43,495 bases of DNA from Verrucomicrobia bacterium SCGC AAA164-M04 (GTDB lineage Bacteria > Verrucomicrobiota > Verrucomicrobiae > Verrucomicrobiales > Akkermansiaceae), in assembly GCA_000383735.1 (NCBI GenBank), contig KB912093.1, positions 1-43,495 on the forward strand, in the 5' to 3' direction. The notes beneath the pieces were generated by a model. It made no database searches. It saw only the letters and a program-made list of their open reading frames with translations, and was not told where the DNA came from. Positions 24,958 to 32,084 of this stretch are shown here, piece after piece. The position numbers were made by a program, and so were the translations under genes. Within the stretch, counting starts at the first letter, position 1. Every line of letters starts with the position of its first letter.

Positions 24958-25308
24958 CTAGGCGCTCTTCTTTTGGGTTTTTTCGGTAGCTGTGTAGCCT
25001 TTCTTTTTAAGGGCCTTAATCAGATCAGTGGTTTTGACTGATTTTGCAGCAGTTACGACGGTATCAGCTTTCGTGCCAACTTTTTTTCCGACAGTTGCCT
25101 TGGAGACTCCTTTGACGCTTTTAAGTGCAGCCTGCACTTTTTTTGAGCAACCGGAGGCTCACCGAAGTCCCGACACTTCAAGAGTGACGGTTTTTTCATC
25201 TGCAGCGATGACTTCAGCAGCTCCGCCAATGCCAACGACTGCGGGAGCAGCAATGGCACCAGAAGAGAGAACTGCGAAGGCAGCAATCATGGTGATTTTA
25301 GTTTTCAT
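24958..25308 (-). CDS. Candidate HMA-domain selenoprotein (in-frame UGA at codon 50)
   Basis: Read with UGA (25161-25159) as selenocysteine, ATG 25308 to TAG gives 116 residues. A signal peptide (residues 1-20, MKTKITMIAAFAVLSSGAIA) precedes a heavy-metal-associated domain: VTLEVSGLR-U50-ASGCSKKVQAALKSVKGV, then DLIKALKKKGYTA. The UGA falls where HMA domains have the first metal-binding Cys (G-M-x-C), and a Cys follows at 54 (U-x-x-x-C spacing). The frame continues intact for 66 codons after UGA, keeps the whole HMA pattern and ends at TAG 25 bases before a strong terminator. A hairpin with loop AGGCU follows, 25 nt after UGA. The likely role is periplasmic metal or thiol binding. The alternative is a recent Cys-to-stop mutation or a sequencing error. 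Confidence 0.68.
25123..25139 (-). promoter_or_regulatory. Candidate bacterial SECIS hairpin of the HMA gene
   Basis: On the minus strand AAGTGC-AGGCT-GCACTT forms a perfect 6-bp stem (7 bp if the A-T at the loop base pairs). There are 25 nt between UGA and the loop. An outer GCU/AGC pairing can extend it. The core GTGCAGGCTGCAC closely resembles the recalled E. coli fdhF element GUUGCAGGUCUGCAC. Confidence 0.6.
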
Positions 25309-25604
25309 GGTAATAGGGCGAGAAATTACTCTTCATGAATAATCTCTCGCAAGCGATTAAATCAAAAATGGCCGGTTTCGTCTAAGACTTTTTTATTACC
25401 CGAGAATTTGTTTTTTTGGTGATCCTTAAAGGTGATTTCGAAATGGGGGTCTGCAAAAACAGTCTTCTCCTAAAAAAACAGTAAGATCCTGCTCTGGAAC
25501 GCGAAAAATCATCTCTGCCTTCGGCAGGAGGATTAGTAGAATTGGCTTTTCACGCGTCAATTCAGCGAGCGGAGAATTCAATCAATGAAGGTTTCTTAGT
25601 TATT
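25309..25604. other. Gap between the HMA gene and the GNAT gene
   Basis: These 296 bases contain no recognisable gene. A CTGCC-TTC-GGCAG hairpin near 25516-25528 may be a weak terminator for the GNAT gene, which is transcribed leftwards into the gap. The region next to 25309 should carry the HMA gene promoter; no clear Shine-Dalgarno precedes its ATG. Confidence 0.35.
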
Positions 25605-26132
25605 CTACCCAATGGGAGATTTGCACATGATCCATTCAAGGTCGATCTGGTCGCCAACCCAAAAGTCGTATTCGTCGATTTTTTTGAAGCCGTATTTCTC
25701 GTAGAAACGGATCGCTTTGGGGTTTTCGCTAAAGACGCTCACATAAATTTCAGAGGCTTCGATTGATTCAAAATAATCCAAAGCCCAGTTTATAAGGCGA
25801 TTACCGAGTCCTTTTCCGAGGAAAGATTGTCGAACGTAGATTTGCCAAATCTCGGCGGCACCGGGTGATGGAGATTTGGCGGGGACGTGAACCGGTCCCA
25901 CTTTAATAAAGGCGATGAGTTCGTTTTGAAATTCGATGACCCGATGGGCTAGTCTTGGGTCGGCAAGGTCAGCCGCAATGACGGTATCGGAATAGGATTT
26001 CTCGAGAAAATGATCGAGGTCTTCTTTACGATAAAGCGGCCCAAAAGTTTCGATGAACGTATCGCTTCCAAGGGAAGCGAGTTTTTGGATGTCTTCGGCC
26101 TTTGGGGCGCGGAATTGGAACTCTCCGGTCAT
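25605..26132 (-). CDS. GNAT-family N-acetyltransferase
   Basis: A 175-residue acetyl-CoA-dependent acetyltransferase. The GNAT core is visible: IRQ-like start FRAPKAEDIQKLASL, substrate strand AEIWQIYVRQSFLGKGLGNRL with the acetyl-CoA pyrophosphate-binding motif (QSFLGKGLG), and the C-terminal VFSENPKAIRFYEKYGFKKI. The acceptor substrate is not predictable. It may be co-transcribed with the DUF1080 gene upstream (12 bases between them). Confidence 0.9.
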   Translation of the reverse strand: MTGEFQFRAPKAEDIQKLASLGSDTFIETFGPLYRKEDLDHFLEKSYSDTVIAADLADPRLAHRVIEFQNELIAFIKVGPVHVPAKSPSPGAAEIWQIYVRQSFLGKGLGNRLINWALDYFESIEASEIYVSVFSENPKAIRFYEKYGFKKIDEYDFWVGDQIDLEWIMCKSPIG

Positions 26133-26144
26133 CTCTGCTATTGG

Positions 26145-26915
26145 TTACTCGTTAGCCTCAAGCTGTTTGAGCTCGATATTTCGAAACCAAACGGGTTGGC
26201 CTTCGGCCTGGAGGGCGATGTGACCATGGGATAGGAGTAGGGGGGAGCCGGCGGCAAAGAGCGCCTTGGTTGGGACGACCGCACCTTTGGGGTCGAGTTG
26301 TGGTTTTTGATAGCGAAGAACTTCCTTCCCGTTCACCCTGTGGATAATTTCTTTATTTCCTCGTACCTCGATCTCGATCTTTACCCATTGGTCGGCTGGA
26401 ATAGTGGGAGCAGAAGACTGGACGATATGCTGAGTGATGAGTTTGCCGTCCATTTCTAGATTTGTGCCTGGGGTGCAGACGTTGCCGGTGGAGCGCCTGC
26501 CTTTCCCTTCGTCGGCGAGGAACTGGAACTCAAGGCTGACTGGGAAGCCTTGGTCGAGGCCCATGCTTTGGGGGGGTTGGGAGTGAACCATGATGCCGCT
26601 GTTTAGATTCACATAACTGGGTGCGTCTGGCATCATCTCACCGGCAAACTTATACTCCATGCGTAGCATGTAGTGTGAGTATGAAAGATGAGTGTAAAGG
26701 TGACCAAATTTACGGTCGAACTTAGGGTATTCGTCGTATTCACATTTGAGAATTCCGTCTTCGACTCGGAAAGTATTGAAGGTGTTTTCTCCGAGCGGAT
26801 ATTTGGCGATCTTTGGGGTCCAGCCACTGAGATCTTTGCCATTGAAGAGAGTGACCCAATCTGAGGCTTGGAGAGGGAGGAGAAGTGCGGCTGTGAGGAG
26901 GAGAGAATGGACCAT
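26145..26915 (-). CDS. Secreted DUF1080 protein (3-keto-disaccharide hydrolase family)
   Basis: A 256-residue protein with signal peptide MVHSLLLTAALLLPLQA and one DUF1080 concanavalin-like domain. The domain begins WVTLFNGKDLSGWTPK, continues SGIMVHSQPP and LEFQFLADEG, and ends GHIALQAEGQPVWFRNIEL, the classic family ends. Members are expanded in Planctomycetes and Verrucomicrobia; some hydrolyse 3-keto-glycosides. Start ATG 26915 is preferred over the TTG nine bases upstream because TTGAGG there gives it a Shine-Dalgarno-like sequence. It probably acts on carbohydrates in the periplasm or outside the cell; the substrate is unknown. Confidence 0.9.
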   Translation of the reverse strand: MVHSLLLTAALLLPLQASDWVTLFNGKDLSGWTPKIAKYPLGENTFNTFRVEDGILKCEYDEYPKFDRKFGHLYTHLSYSHYMLRMEYKFAGEMMPDAPSYVNLNSGIMVHSQPPQSMGLDQGFPVSLEFQFLADEGKGRRSTGNVCTPGTNLEMDGKLITQHIVQSSAPTIPADQWVKIEIEVRGNKEIIHRVNGKEVLRYQKPQLDPKGAVVPTKALFAAGSPLLLSHGHIALQAEGQPVWFRNIELKQLEANE

Positions 26916-27170
26916 CAACCTCAATATGTCATTTTGGTATCATTTGAAAAGCGATCATTCACCTACTGCATTTTGACGGAAAGTGATTGGTCTTGCGTTG
27001 GCTGGATGATCAGAGGCGTCATCAGGATCTGTTTTACGATCGGGTCTTCCTACCACTTGAACTTGTGGAGAAGTAATTTCATTATCTCCATACGGGTTAG
27101 CGATTTAAAGGTTTTGTAGGATAGGATCGGGACGTTTGCGCGCAGGCTCGATTTTTGTTAGCCTCCTCCC

Positions 27171-27662
27171 ATGAGCACGTCATCGGTGGAATTAACCCAC
27201 CTGTTTATTTCTCCCGGCCACAATTATTATGGCCGCCATGGGAAAGGTTCTGAGAATCATGAGATCTTAGGCCGGGAAAAAATCGAGTGTGTGGCAGGAC
27301 GCGGTCTCTTAGATGATCGGTTTTTTGATTATAAAGAGGACTACAAGGGGCAGATTACTCTTTTTGACTATTCTACTTATGAACGGGTGATGCGCGAATT
27401 TGCTCTCCCCGATTTACAACCGAGCGCCTTTCGGCGAAATGTCGTCGTTAAAGGAGCTGATTTGAACGAATTAATTGGAAAAGATTTCACCTTGGGTGTG
27501 ATTGAATTATCTGGCAGTGAAGAGGCGAAGCCTTGCTACTGGATGGATGAGGCTTGTGCACCTGGGGTGGAGAAGTTCTTGCGCGGGTTTGGCGGATTGC
27601 GATGCCGAATCAAAACCAGTGGCAGTTTGACCAAGGGAATCCAGCCCCTCAGAATCCTTTAA
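27171..27662 (+). CDS. Small MOSC-domain protein
   Basis: A 163-residue stand-alone MOSC (molybdenum cofactor sulfurase C-terminal) protein. Visible family features: ECVAGRGLLDDRFF, FRRNVVVKGADLNELIGKDFTLG, the conserved Cys in KPCYWM and the closing FGGLRCRIKTSGSLTKG. MOSC proteins handle sulfur or Mo-cofactor chemistry, often in detoxification of hydroxylated compounds; no Mo-cofactor genes are adjacent. The next gene starts 4 bases after its stop, so it leads a tight MOSC - DUF2288 - rlmN run. Confidence 0.85.
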   Translation: MSTSSVELTHLFISPGHNYYGRHGKGSENHEILGREKIECVAGRGLLDDRFFDYKEDYKGQITLFDYSTYERVMREFALPDLQPSAFRRNVVVKGADLNELIGKDFTLGVIELSGSEEAKPCYWMDEACAPGVEKFLRGFGGLRCRIKTSGSLTKGIQPLRIL

Positions 27663-27665
27663 GAG

Positions 27666-27995
27666 ATGACCTCGGAAGAAATGCGCTACGGAATGTTGGG
27701 TGATGATAATGCATCCATGGAAGAGAAGCTTGCCAAGTATTCCGGCGAGGTAGGGTGGGATTATTTAAAGGAGCACTTTCAGAATGGGGTTCTATTTTTT
27801 GTGGATGAAGAGCTAACGCTTGAGGAAGTGGGTGCGGCTATTTCGGCAGACGAGACCGCGAAGGTAACTACTTGGTTGAAATTTGCTGACCTTGTTAAGA
27901 TCGAAAAGCTCCATGCCATGCAATGGGAGAATAAAGAGCAGCAATTTGAGGCTCTGGTGGTTTCTCCTTTTGTTCTTTGTCGACCAATTTTCTAA
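27666..27995 (+). CDS. DUF2288 family protein
   Basis: A 109-residue acidic cytoplasmic protein. The layout matches my recollection of DUF2288: an N-terminal EEKLAKYSGEVGWDYLKEHFQNGVLFFVDEELTLEEVG, a central WLKFADLVKI and the closing ALVVSPFVLCRP, with W and VVxPFVL positions conserved. No function is known for the family. It is tightly packed between the MOSC gene (3-base gap) and rlmN (1-base gap), so it is almost surely co-translated with them. ATG 27681 is an alternative start. Confidence 0.7.
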   Translation: MTSEEMRYGMLGDDNASMEEKLAKYSGEVGWDYLKEHFQNGVLFFVDEELTLEEVGAAISADETAKVTTWLKFADLVKIEKLHAMQWENKEQQFEALVVSPFVLCRPIF

Positions 27996-27996
27996 T

Positions 27997-29037
27997 ATGC
28001 TTACCCAGTCACAACTTTCCGAACGCCTCGTCGATCATGGTCAGCCGTCATATCGGGCGATCCAGATTCTCGATTGGATTTATAAGAAACGTGCGAAGTC
28101 ATGGGATGAAATGACGAACCTCCCGGAATCACTCCGGGTAGACTTGGCGGAACATTATCCCCTCCGCCCGCTTAAGCACACGTTGACGAAAGGTTCAGAA
28201 GACACCACGAGAAAATTTCTCATGGAGTTGGCCGATGGCAGGTATGTTGAGACCGTTTTGATTCCGGCCTCGCCAGCACTTTATGGAGAGCGAGCGGACC
28301 GACACACACTTTGTGTTTCCTCCCAGGTTGGTTGTGCTTACGGATGCAAGTTCTGCGCCTCCGGGCTCGATGGTTTCACACGCAATCTTTCTGCTGCAGA
28401 AATCGTTTCTCAAATAATTTTGGCCGAAGAAATGTCGGGTGAGAAAGTAAATAATCTCGTTTTTATGGGAATGGGCGAGCCTCTTGCGAATTTTAAAAAT
28501 CTCTGCCTGGCCCTTGAAATGATCACTTCGGATTGGGGGCTTAATATTGGAGCGCGTCGTATCACGGTTTCAACTTCTGGTTTGGTGCCGCAGATCAAAA
28601 AATTGGCTGAATTGCCTCAGCAGATCCGGCTCGCGATTTCTCTCCATGGCCCTGATGATGAGACGCGCGACAAAATCATGCCGGTGAATCGCAAATTCCC
28701 GGTCAGCGAACTTTTTAAAGCCCTTCGAGTCTGGAATCTTCAGAAAAACCAAAAGATCACCCTCGAATACATCCTTATTGATGGGGTTAATGCTGGTCCG
28801 GAGCATGCCGCAATTCTAGCGAAGCGGGCAGCCTCGATCAAAGCGAAGGTTAATCTGATTCCTTACAATACGGTCGAGGGGCTGGAATGGGTGAGACCAT
28901 CAGATACCGCTTGCCGCAACTTCCAAAAAGTCCTTTCTCAGGGCGGAGTTTCAGCAACTTTGCGTCTCGAAAAAGGCCATGATATCGATGCTGCGTGTGG
29001 ACAACTTCGCCTCAAGAAGGAGAAAGGGGCCCTTTGA
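27997..29037 (+). CDS. rlmN: 23S rRNA (adenine-C2)-methyltransferase RlmN
   Basis: A 346-residue radical SAM enzyme that methylates C2 of A2503 in 23S rRNA (and A37 of some tRNAs). The radical SAM cluster motif is Cys113-x3-Cys117-x2-Cys120 in SSQVGCAYGCKFCASG. NLVFMGMGEPLANF, ITVSTSGLVPQIKKLA and LAISLHGPDDETRDKIMPVN follow, with the C-terminal methyl-accepting Cys334 in DIDAACGQL. Start ATG 27997 comes two bases after the DUF2288 stop; the longer in-frame opening at 27883 lies inside that gene and is rejected. Confidence 0.95.
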   Translation: MLTQSQLSERLVDHGQPSYRAIQILDWIYKKRAKSWDEMTNLPESLRVDLAEHYPLRPLKHTLTKGSEDTTRKFLMELADGRYVETVLIPASPALYGERADRHTLCVSSQVGCAYGCKFCASGLDGFTRNLSAAEIVSQIILAEEMSGEKVNNLVFMGMGEPLANFKNLCLALEMITSDWGLNIGARRITVSTSGLVPQIKKLAELPQQIRLAISLHGPDDETRDKIMPVNRKFPVSELFKALRVWNLQKNQKITLEYILIDGVNAGPEHAAILAKRAASIKAKVNLIPYNTVEGLEWVRPSDTACRNFQKVLSQGGVSATLRLEKGHDIDAACGQLRLKKEKGAL

Positions 29038-29119
29038 TTCTTTCCCCTAAGGCAGGCAATCCGAGGAGTTTTTCCTTTGCTCGTGGCACAGTAACCGCTT
29101 CACTTCTACTACCGCGTAA

Positions 29120-29986
29120 ATGAAAAACCTTTTGATTCTTCTGCTAACAGCACTTTCGACTTTCGTCGCAGTAGGGCAGGTAAGTATTTCCCTGAAGGTT
29201 GATCGGAGGCAATATCTTAAGTATGAGCCTGTTACAGCGATTGTGACCATTACAAATCGAAGTGGACGAGAGCTCGATTTCACGAGTAAACTTGAGGGTA
29301 CGATCGCTCATAGCTGGCTCGATTTCAGCATGCGGGATTCAGGGGGGCGAGCCATGCAGAAGCGCCACAACAAAGTTTTCCAGAGAGCGGTGATTCCCGC
29401 TGGCCGTAGCATGTCTCGCCGGGTGAACTTGAGCGGTATGTTTGGAGTGGCTAAGGTTGGTAACTTCGCGGTGACTGCGCATGTTCGGCGTCCTGGGGTG
29501 GAAGAAGTTAGCTATACCTCTAATTCCGGTCACTTTACGGTGGGCGGGGGAAGCACTCTCCACAGCGTCCCCTTTGGGGTCCCGGATAGCCTTTATCCAA
29601 AGCGTAAGTATAATATTGTGACATTTAACGATGGCAATAAGACGGCTATTTACAGTCAGGTGATGGACACCAATACGGGTCTCTCACTGTCGACTTACCG
29701 CCTTAGCGAATATCTTGGGTTTGTGAAGCCGTTGATGGCACTGGACCGGCAAAACCAGCTTCATGTCCTGTATTTGGCCGGTCCGGAGGTCTTCGTTCAC
29801 GCGACAGTTGACCAAGACGGTCAACACACCTCAACTGAGTATTTTAAGAGGGTTGCAGGCCGCAAACCAAGGTTTGTCGAGTTTACAGACGGCCAAGTGG
29901 TTGTCGCTGGGGCAATAAAATATGATCCCGAGGAAGAGGCCAAAGTGGCTTCAAAAGCTCGCGGAGCATCCGAACGCCCCGAATAG
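29120..29986 (+). CDS. Secreted protein of unknown function
   Basis: A 288-residue protein with a signal peptide (MKNLLILLLTALSTFVAVGQ). Residues about 21-140 look like an immunoglobulin-type or BsuPI-like beta domain (SISLKVDRRQYLKYEPVTAIVTITNRSG). The rest is beta-rich with repeated strand pairs (NIVTFNDGNKTAIYSQVMD, NQLHVLYLAGPEVFVHA, FVEFTDGQVVVAGAI), possibly propeller-like blades. It ends in a charged tail. No catalytic motif is visible. It lies between rlmN and the amidase gene on the same strand, but 78-82-base gaps leave operon membership open. Confidence 0.7.
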   Translation: MKNLLILLLTALSTFVAVGQVSISLKVDRRQYLKYEPVTAIVTITNRSGRELDFTSKLEGTIAHSWLDFSMRDSGGRAMQKRHNKVFQRAVIPAGRSMSRRVNLSGMFGVAKVGNFAVTAHVRRPGVEEVSYTSNSGHFTVGGGSTLHSVPFGVPDSLYPKRKYNIVTFNDGNKTAIYSQVMDTNTGLSLSTYRLSEYLGFVKPLMALDRQNQLHVLYLAGPEVFVHATVDQDGQHTSTEYFKRVAGRKPRFVEFTDGQVVVAGAIKYDPEEEAKVASKARGASERPE

Positions 29987-30064
29987 CATGAGAAATCCCG
30001 CAAAAAGAGGTTGTTAAAATCATTAATATTTTTTAAAAATTAACCAAGTTAAAGCTTTCACTTC

Positions 30065-30679
30065 ATGAGATCATTCTTCTGTTCACTGATTCTACTTTCA
30101 ATTTTCACTCTTCAGGCATCGGCTGGATCCTTTGACACAGTGGTGATCGACGCTGGTCATGGCGGGCGTGACAATGGAGGTAGCTATGGGAAAGTTTACG
30201 AAAAGTGGCTCGCTCTCGATACCGCCATGCGTGTTGAGAAAAAGCTTAAGGCTCAAGGTTTCCGAACGGTGATGACTCGCCGCAGTGATAATTTTATCAC
30301 CCTTCCTGGGAGGGCCAAAATTGGGAATCGTTTTCCAAATTCGATCTTCGTAAGTATTCACTACAATTTTACTTGGAAAAGAGACGTATCGGGACTTGAA
30401 ACTTTCTACTGTTCTTCGCGCTCTAAGCCGCTCGCAGAAGCCGTTCAGAGAGGGATGCTTGGTGAGGTCAAGTCAGTGAACCGAGGTGCCAAATACGCTC
30501 GTTACTATGTGGTCCGTCATGCCCAAAATCCCGCTATTCTTGTTGAGGGTGGCTTTGTCTCAAACTCGAAAGAGCGCGGGCGCACAAAAGAAGGCAGTTA
30601 TCGAGAAGCAATCGCTAATGGTATTGTGAAAGGAATTTCACAATACCAGAGCCTCCGACGCGGCGGTAAAGCCCCCTAA
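30065..30679 (+). CDS. N-acetylmuramoyl-L-alanine amidase (Amidase_3)
   Basis: A 204-residue zinc amidase that cleaves the bond between MurNAc and L-Ala in peptidoglycan. A signal peptide (about residues 1-20) places it in the periplasm. Zinc ligands are His32 (VVIDAGHGG), Glu46 (YEKWLALD) and His99 (FVSIHYN); the catalytic Glu161 is in ILVEGGFVSN. It has only the catalytic domain, with no SPOR, AMIN or LysM targeting module. Likely used in wall turnover or daughter-cell separation. The methyltransferase gene follows after 16 bases. Confidence 0.93.
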   Translation: MRSFFCSLILLSIFTLQASAGSFDTVVIDAGHGGRDNGGSYGKVYEKWLALDTAMRVEKKLKAQGFRTVMTRRSDNFITLPGRAKIGNRFPNSIFVSIHYNFTWKRDVSGLETFYCSSRSKPLAEAVQRGMLGEVKSVNRGAKYARYYVVRHAQNPAILVEGGFVSNSKERGRTKEGSYREAIANGIVKGISQYQSLRRGGKAP

Positions 30680-30695
30680 GACGTCGAATTAAACG

Positions 30696-31310
30696 ATGTC
30701 GGTTGACTGGAACGAGCGATATGCGACCGGCGACACTCCATGGGAGAAAGGGGAGCATCATCCGGGGCTTCCCTTTTTATTAGCCGCTCATCTGGGGGTG
30801 GTTGAGAAGGCAACGAGAATCTTAGTGCCAGGTTGTGGATTTGGGTATGATGCCGATTTGATCGGAGAGCTCACATCTAGTGAGATCTTTGGTTTGGATA
30901 TCGCGGAGGAAGCAATTCGGAAGGCGAGAGAAAGATCTCTTCGAGATAAAACGACTTGGGGCGTTGGTGATCTCTTTGATTGGAAAGGGAAGTATGACTT
31001 GGTTTTTGAGCACACTTGTTTTTGTGCTATCCCGATTGACCGGCGTCAGGATTATGTCTCAGTAATGGCGTCTTTGATTCCATTAGGTGGACATCTTCTT
31101 GGATTTTTTTTCCTCAATCCAGACCATGAAGGCGAGGAGGGTCCACCTTTTGGGATAACTATGGAAAAACTTCGTGATCTTTTTGGCTCCGAGTTTGAAT
31201 TGGTTTGGTCCGAGCCTCCGGCCAAAACTTTTAGTTCCCGTGAGGGCGAGGGGAGAGAGCTTTGTATGCTATGGCAAAAAAAGGCCACTGATTTTGTTGC
31301 CCATAACTAG
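30696..31310 (+). CDS. TPMT-family SAM-dependent methyltransferase
   Basis: A 204-residue methyltransferase of the thiopurine S-methyltransferase type. It starts WNERYATGDTPWEKGEHHPGL, a family signature; the SAM-binding loop is ILVPGCGFGYDADLIG (42-57), and the acidic FGLDIAEEAI and later FEHTCFCAIP follow. Known relatives methylate thiols, halides or oxyanions such as selenite/tellurite, so volatilising or detoxifying chemistry is possible; the substrate is not readable here. Cytoplasmic. Confidence 0.87.
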   Translation: MSVDWNERYATGDTPWEKGEHHPGLPFLLAAHLGVVEKATRILVPGCGFGYDADLIGELTSSEIFGLDIAEEAIRKARERSLRDKTTWGVGDLFDWKGKYDLVFEHTCFCAIPIDRRQDYVSVMASLIPLGGHLLGFFFLNPDHEGEEGPPFGITMEKLRDLFGSEFELVWSEPPAKTFSSREGEGRELCMLWQKKATDFVAHN

Positions 31311-31434
31311 TCAAAAACATGATCGCCAAGGGGCTAGTATAGTTCTGAGTTTTACGTCCTGGGAAGAGTGAGCGATAGGGCACAAATGACAGGTCGATTT
31401 TTTTAGCAAATCTTGGGTGGAGGGTGAACCAACT

Positions 31435-31998
31435 TCAGGAGTAAGCGTTGGTGGCCTTTTTTTCTGAATAGGAAGAAATTCTTTGGGTCGCCACCAAAAA
31501 CACGCCACTAAAGACTACTTGTGCGATCATCCCATTTCGGAAGAAGAGCCAAGTGGGAGCATATCCAGGAAGCCCTGTCCAGAGAGCCTGCCCCAGCGTT
31601 GTAAGAGACTTTGTTGCGTAGAGTGGATCCAAGGCCCAGCTCAGGGCGTTGGTGATCAGATAAAAAATAACAGCTCCTAAAAGTGAACCGGTAAAGGTTT
31701 TCAGTGGAGAGCTACTCTTGAAAAAATTAGCGAGGCCTACCATTGCGGAAAACCCGATTATGGGGACCAAAATTTCCAATCCTAAAGGGTAACCTTGGAT
31801 CATGCTGGTGATTGGATAACTGAGAAGCCAGGTTGCGCTGGCGAGAATGACTCCACGTAATCCAAAGAGCGCCATTCCGCAAAAAAAGAGGGAGCCAAAC
31901 GGTTGAAGGTTTCCAAGAGATTCTGAATTCAAGGCGCCGATGATACGGGCTGAGATCAGAACTAAGGCAAAGACGATGACAGGAAGTGCTCGCTGCAT
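31435..31998 (-). CDS. DUF6580-like integral membrane protein
   Basis: A 187-residue protein with about five hydrophobic segments. The start MQRALPVIVFALVLISARII, then LQPFGSLFFCGMALFGLRGVI and WALDPLY near the middle, resembles the DUF6580 family (small membrane proteins with an ECF-S-like look) common in Verrucomicrobiota and Bacteroidota; this is by recollection. Start Met 31998 is chosen since the upstream 50 residues of the open frame are polar and overlap the leader of the divergent sulfatase gene. No transport partner is adjacent. Confidence 0.65.
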   Translation of the reverse strand: MQRALPVIVFALVLISARIIGALNSESLGNLQPFGSLFFCGMALFGLRGVILASATWLLSYPITSMIQGYPLGLEILVPIIGFSAMVGLANFFKSSSPLKTFTGSLLGAVIFYLITNALSWALDPLYATKSLTTLGQALWTGLPGYAPTWLFFRNGMIAQVVFSGVFLVATQRISSYSEKKATNAYS

Positions 31999-32084
31999 GC
32001 ACAAGAGACTAAAGAGAATTGGCCGAGAAGGAAATTCCAGAGTTTGTATTCTTTTTGGCGGGGAAGGTAAGATATCATTTACGA

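Noticed and set aside
25028..25342. Plus-strand 104-codon frame over the HMA locus
   Set aside because: Antisense to the HMA gene, which has a signal peptide, HMA pattern and its own terminator on the minus strand.
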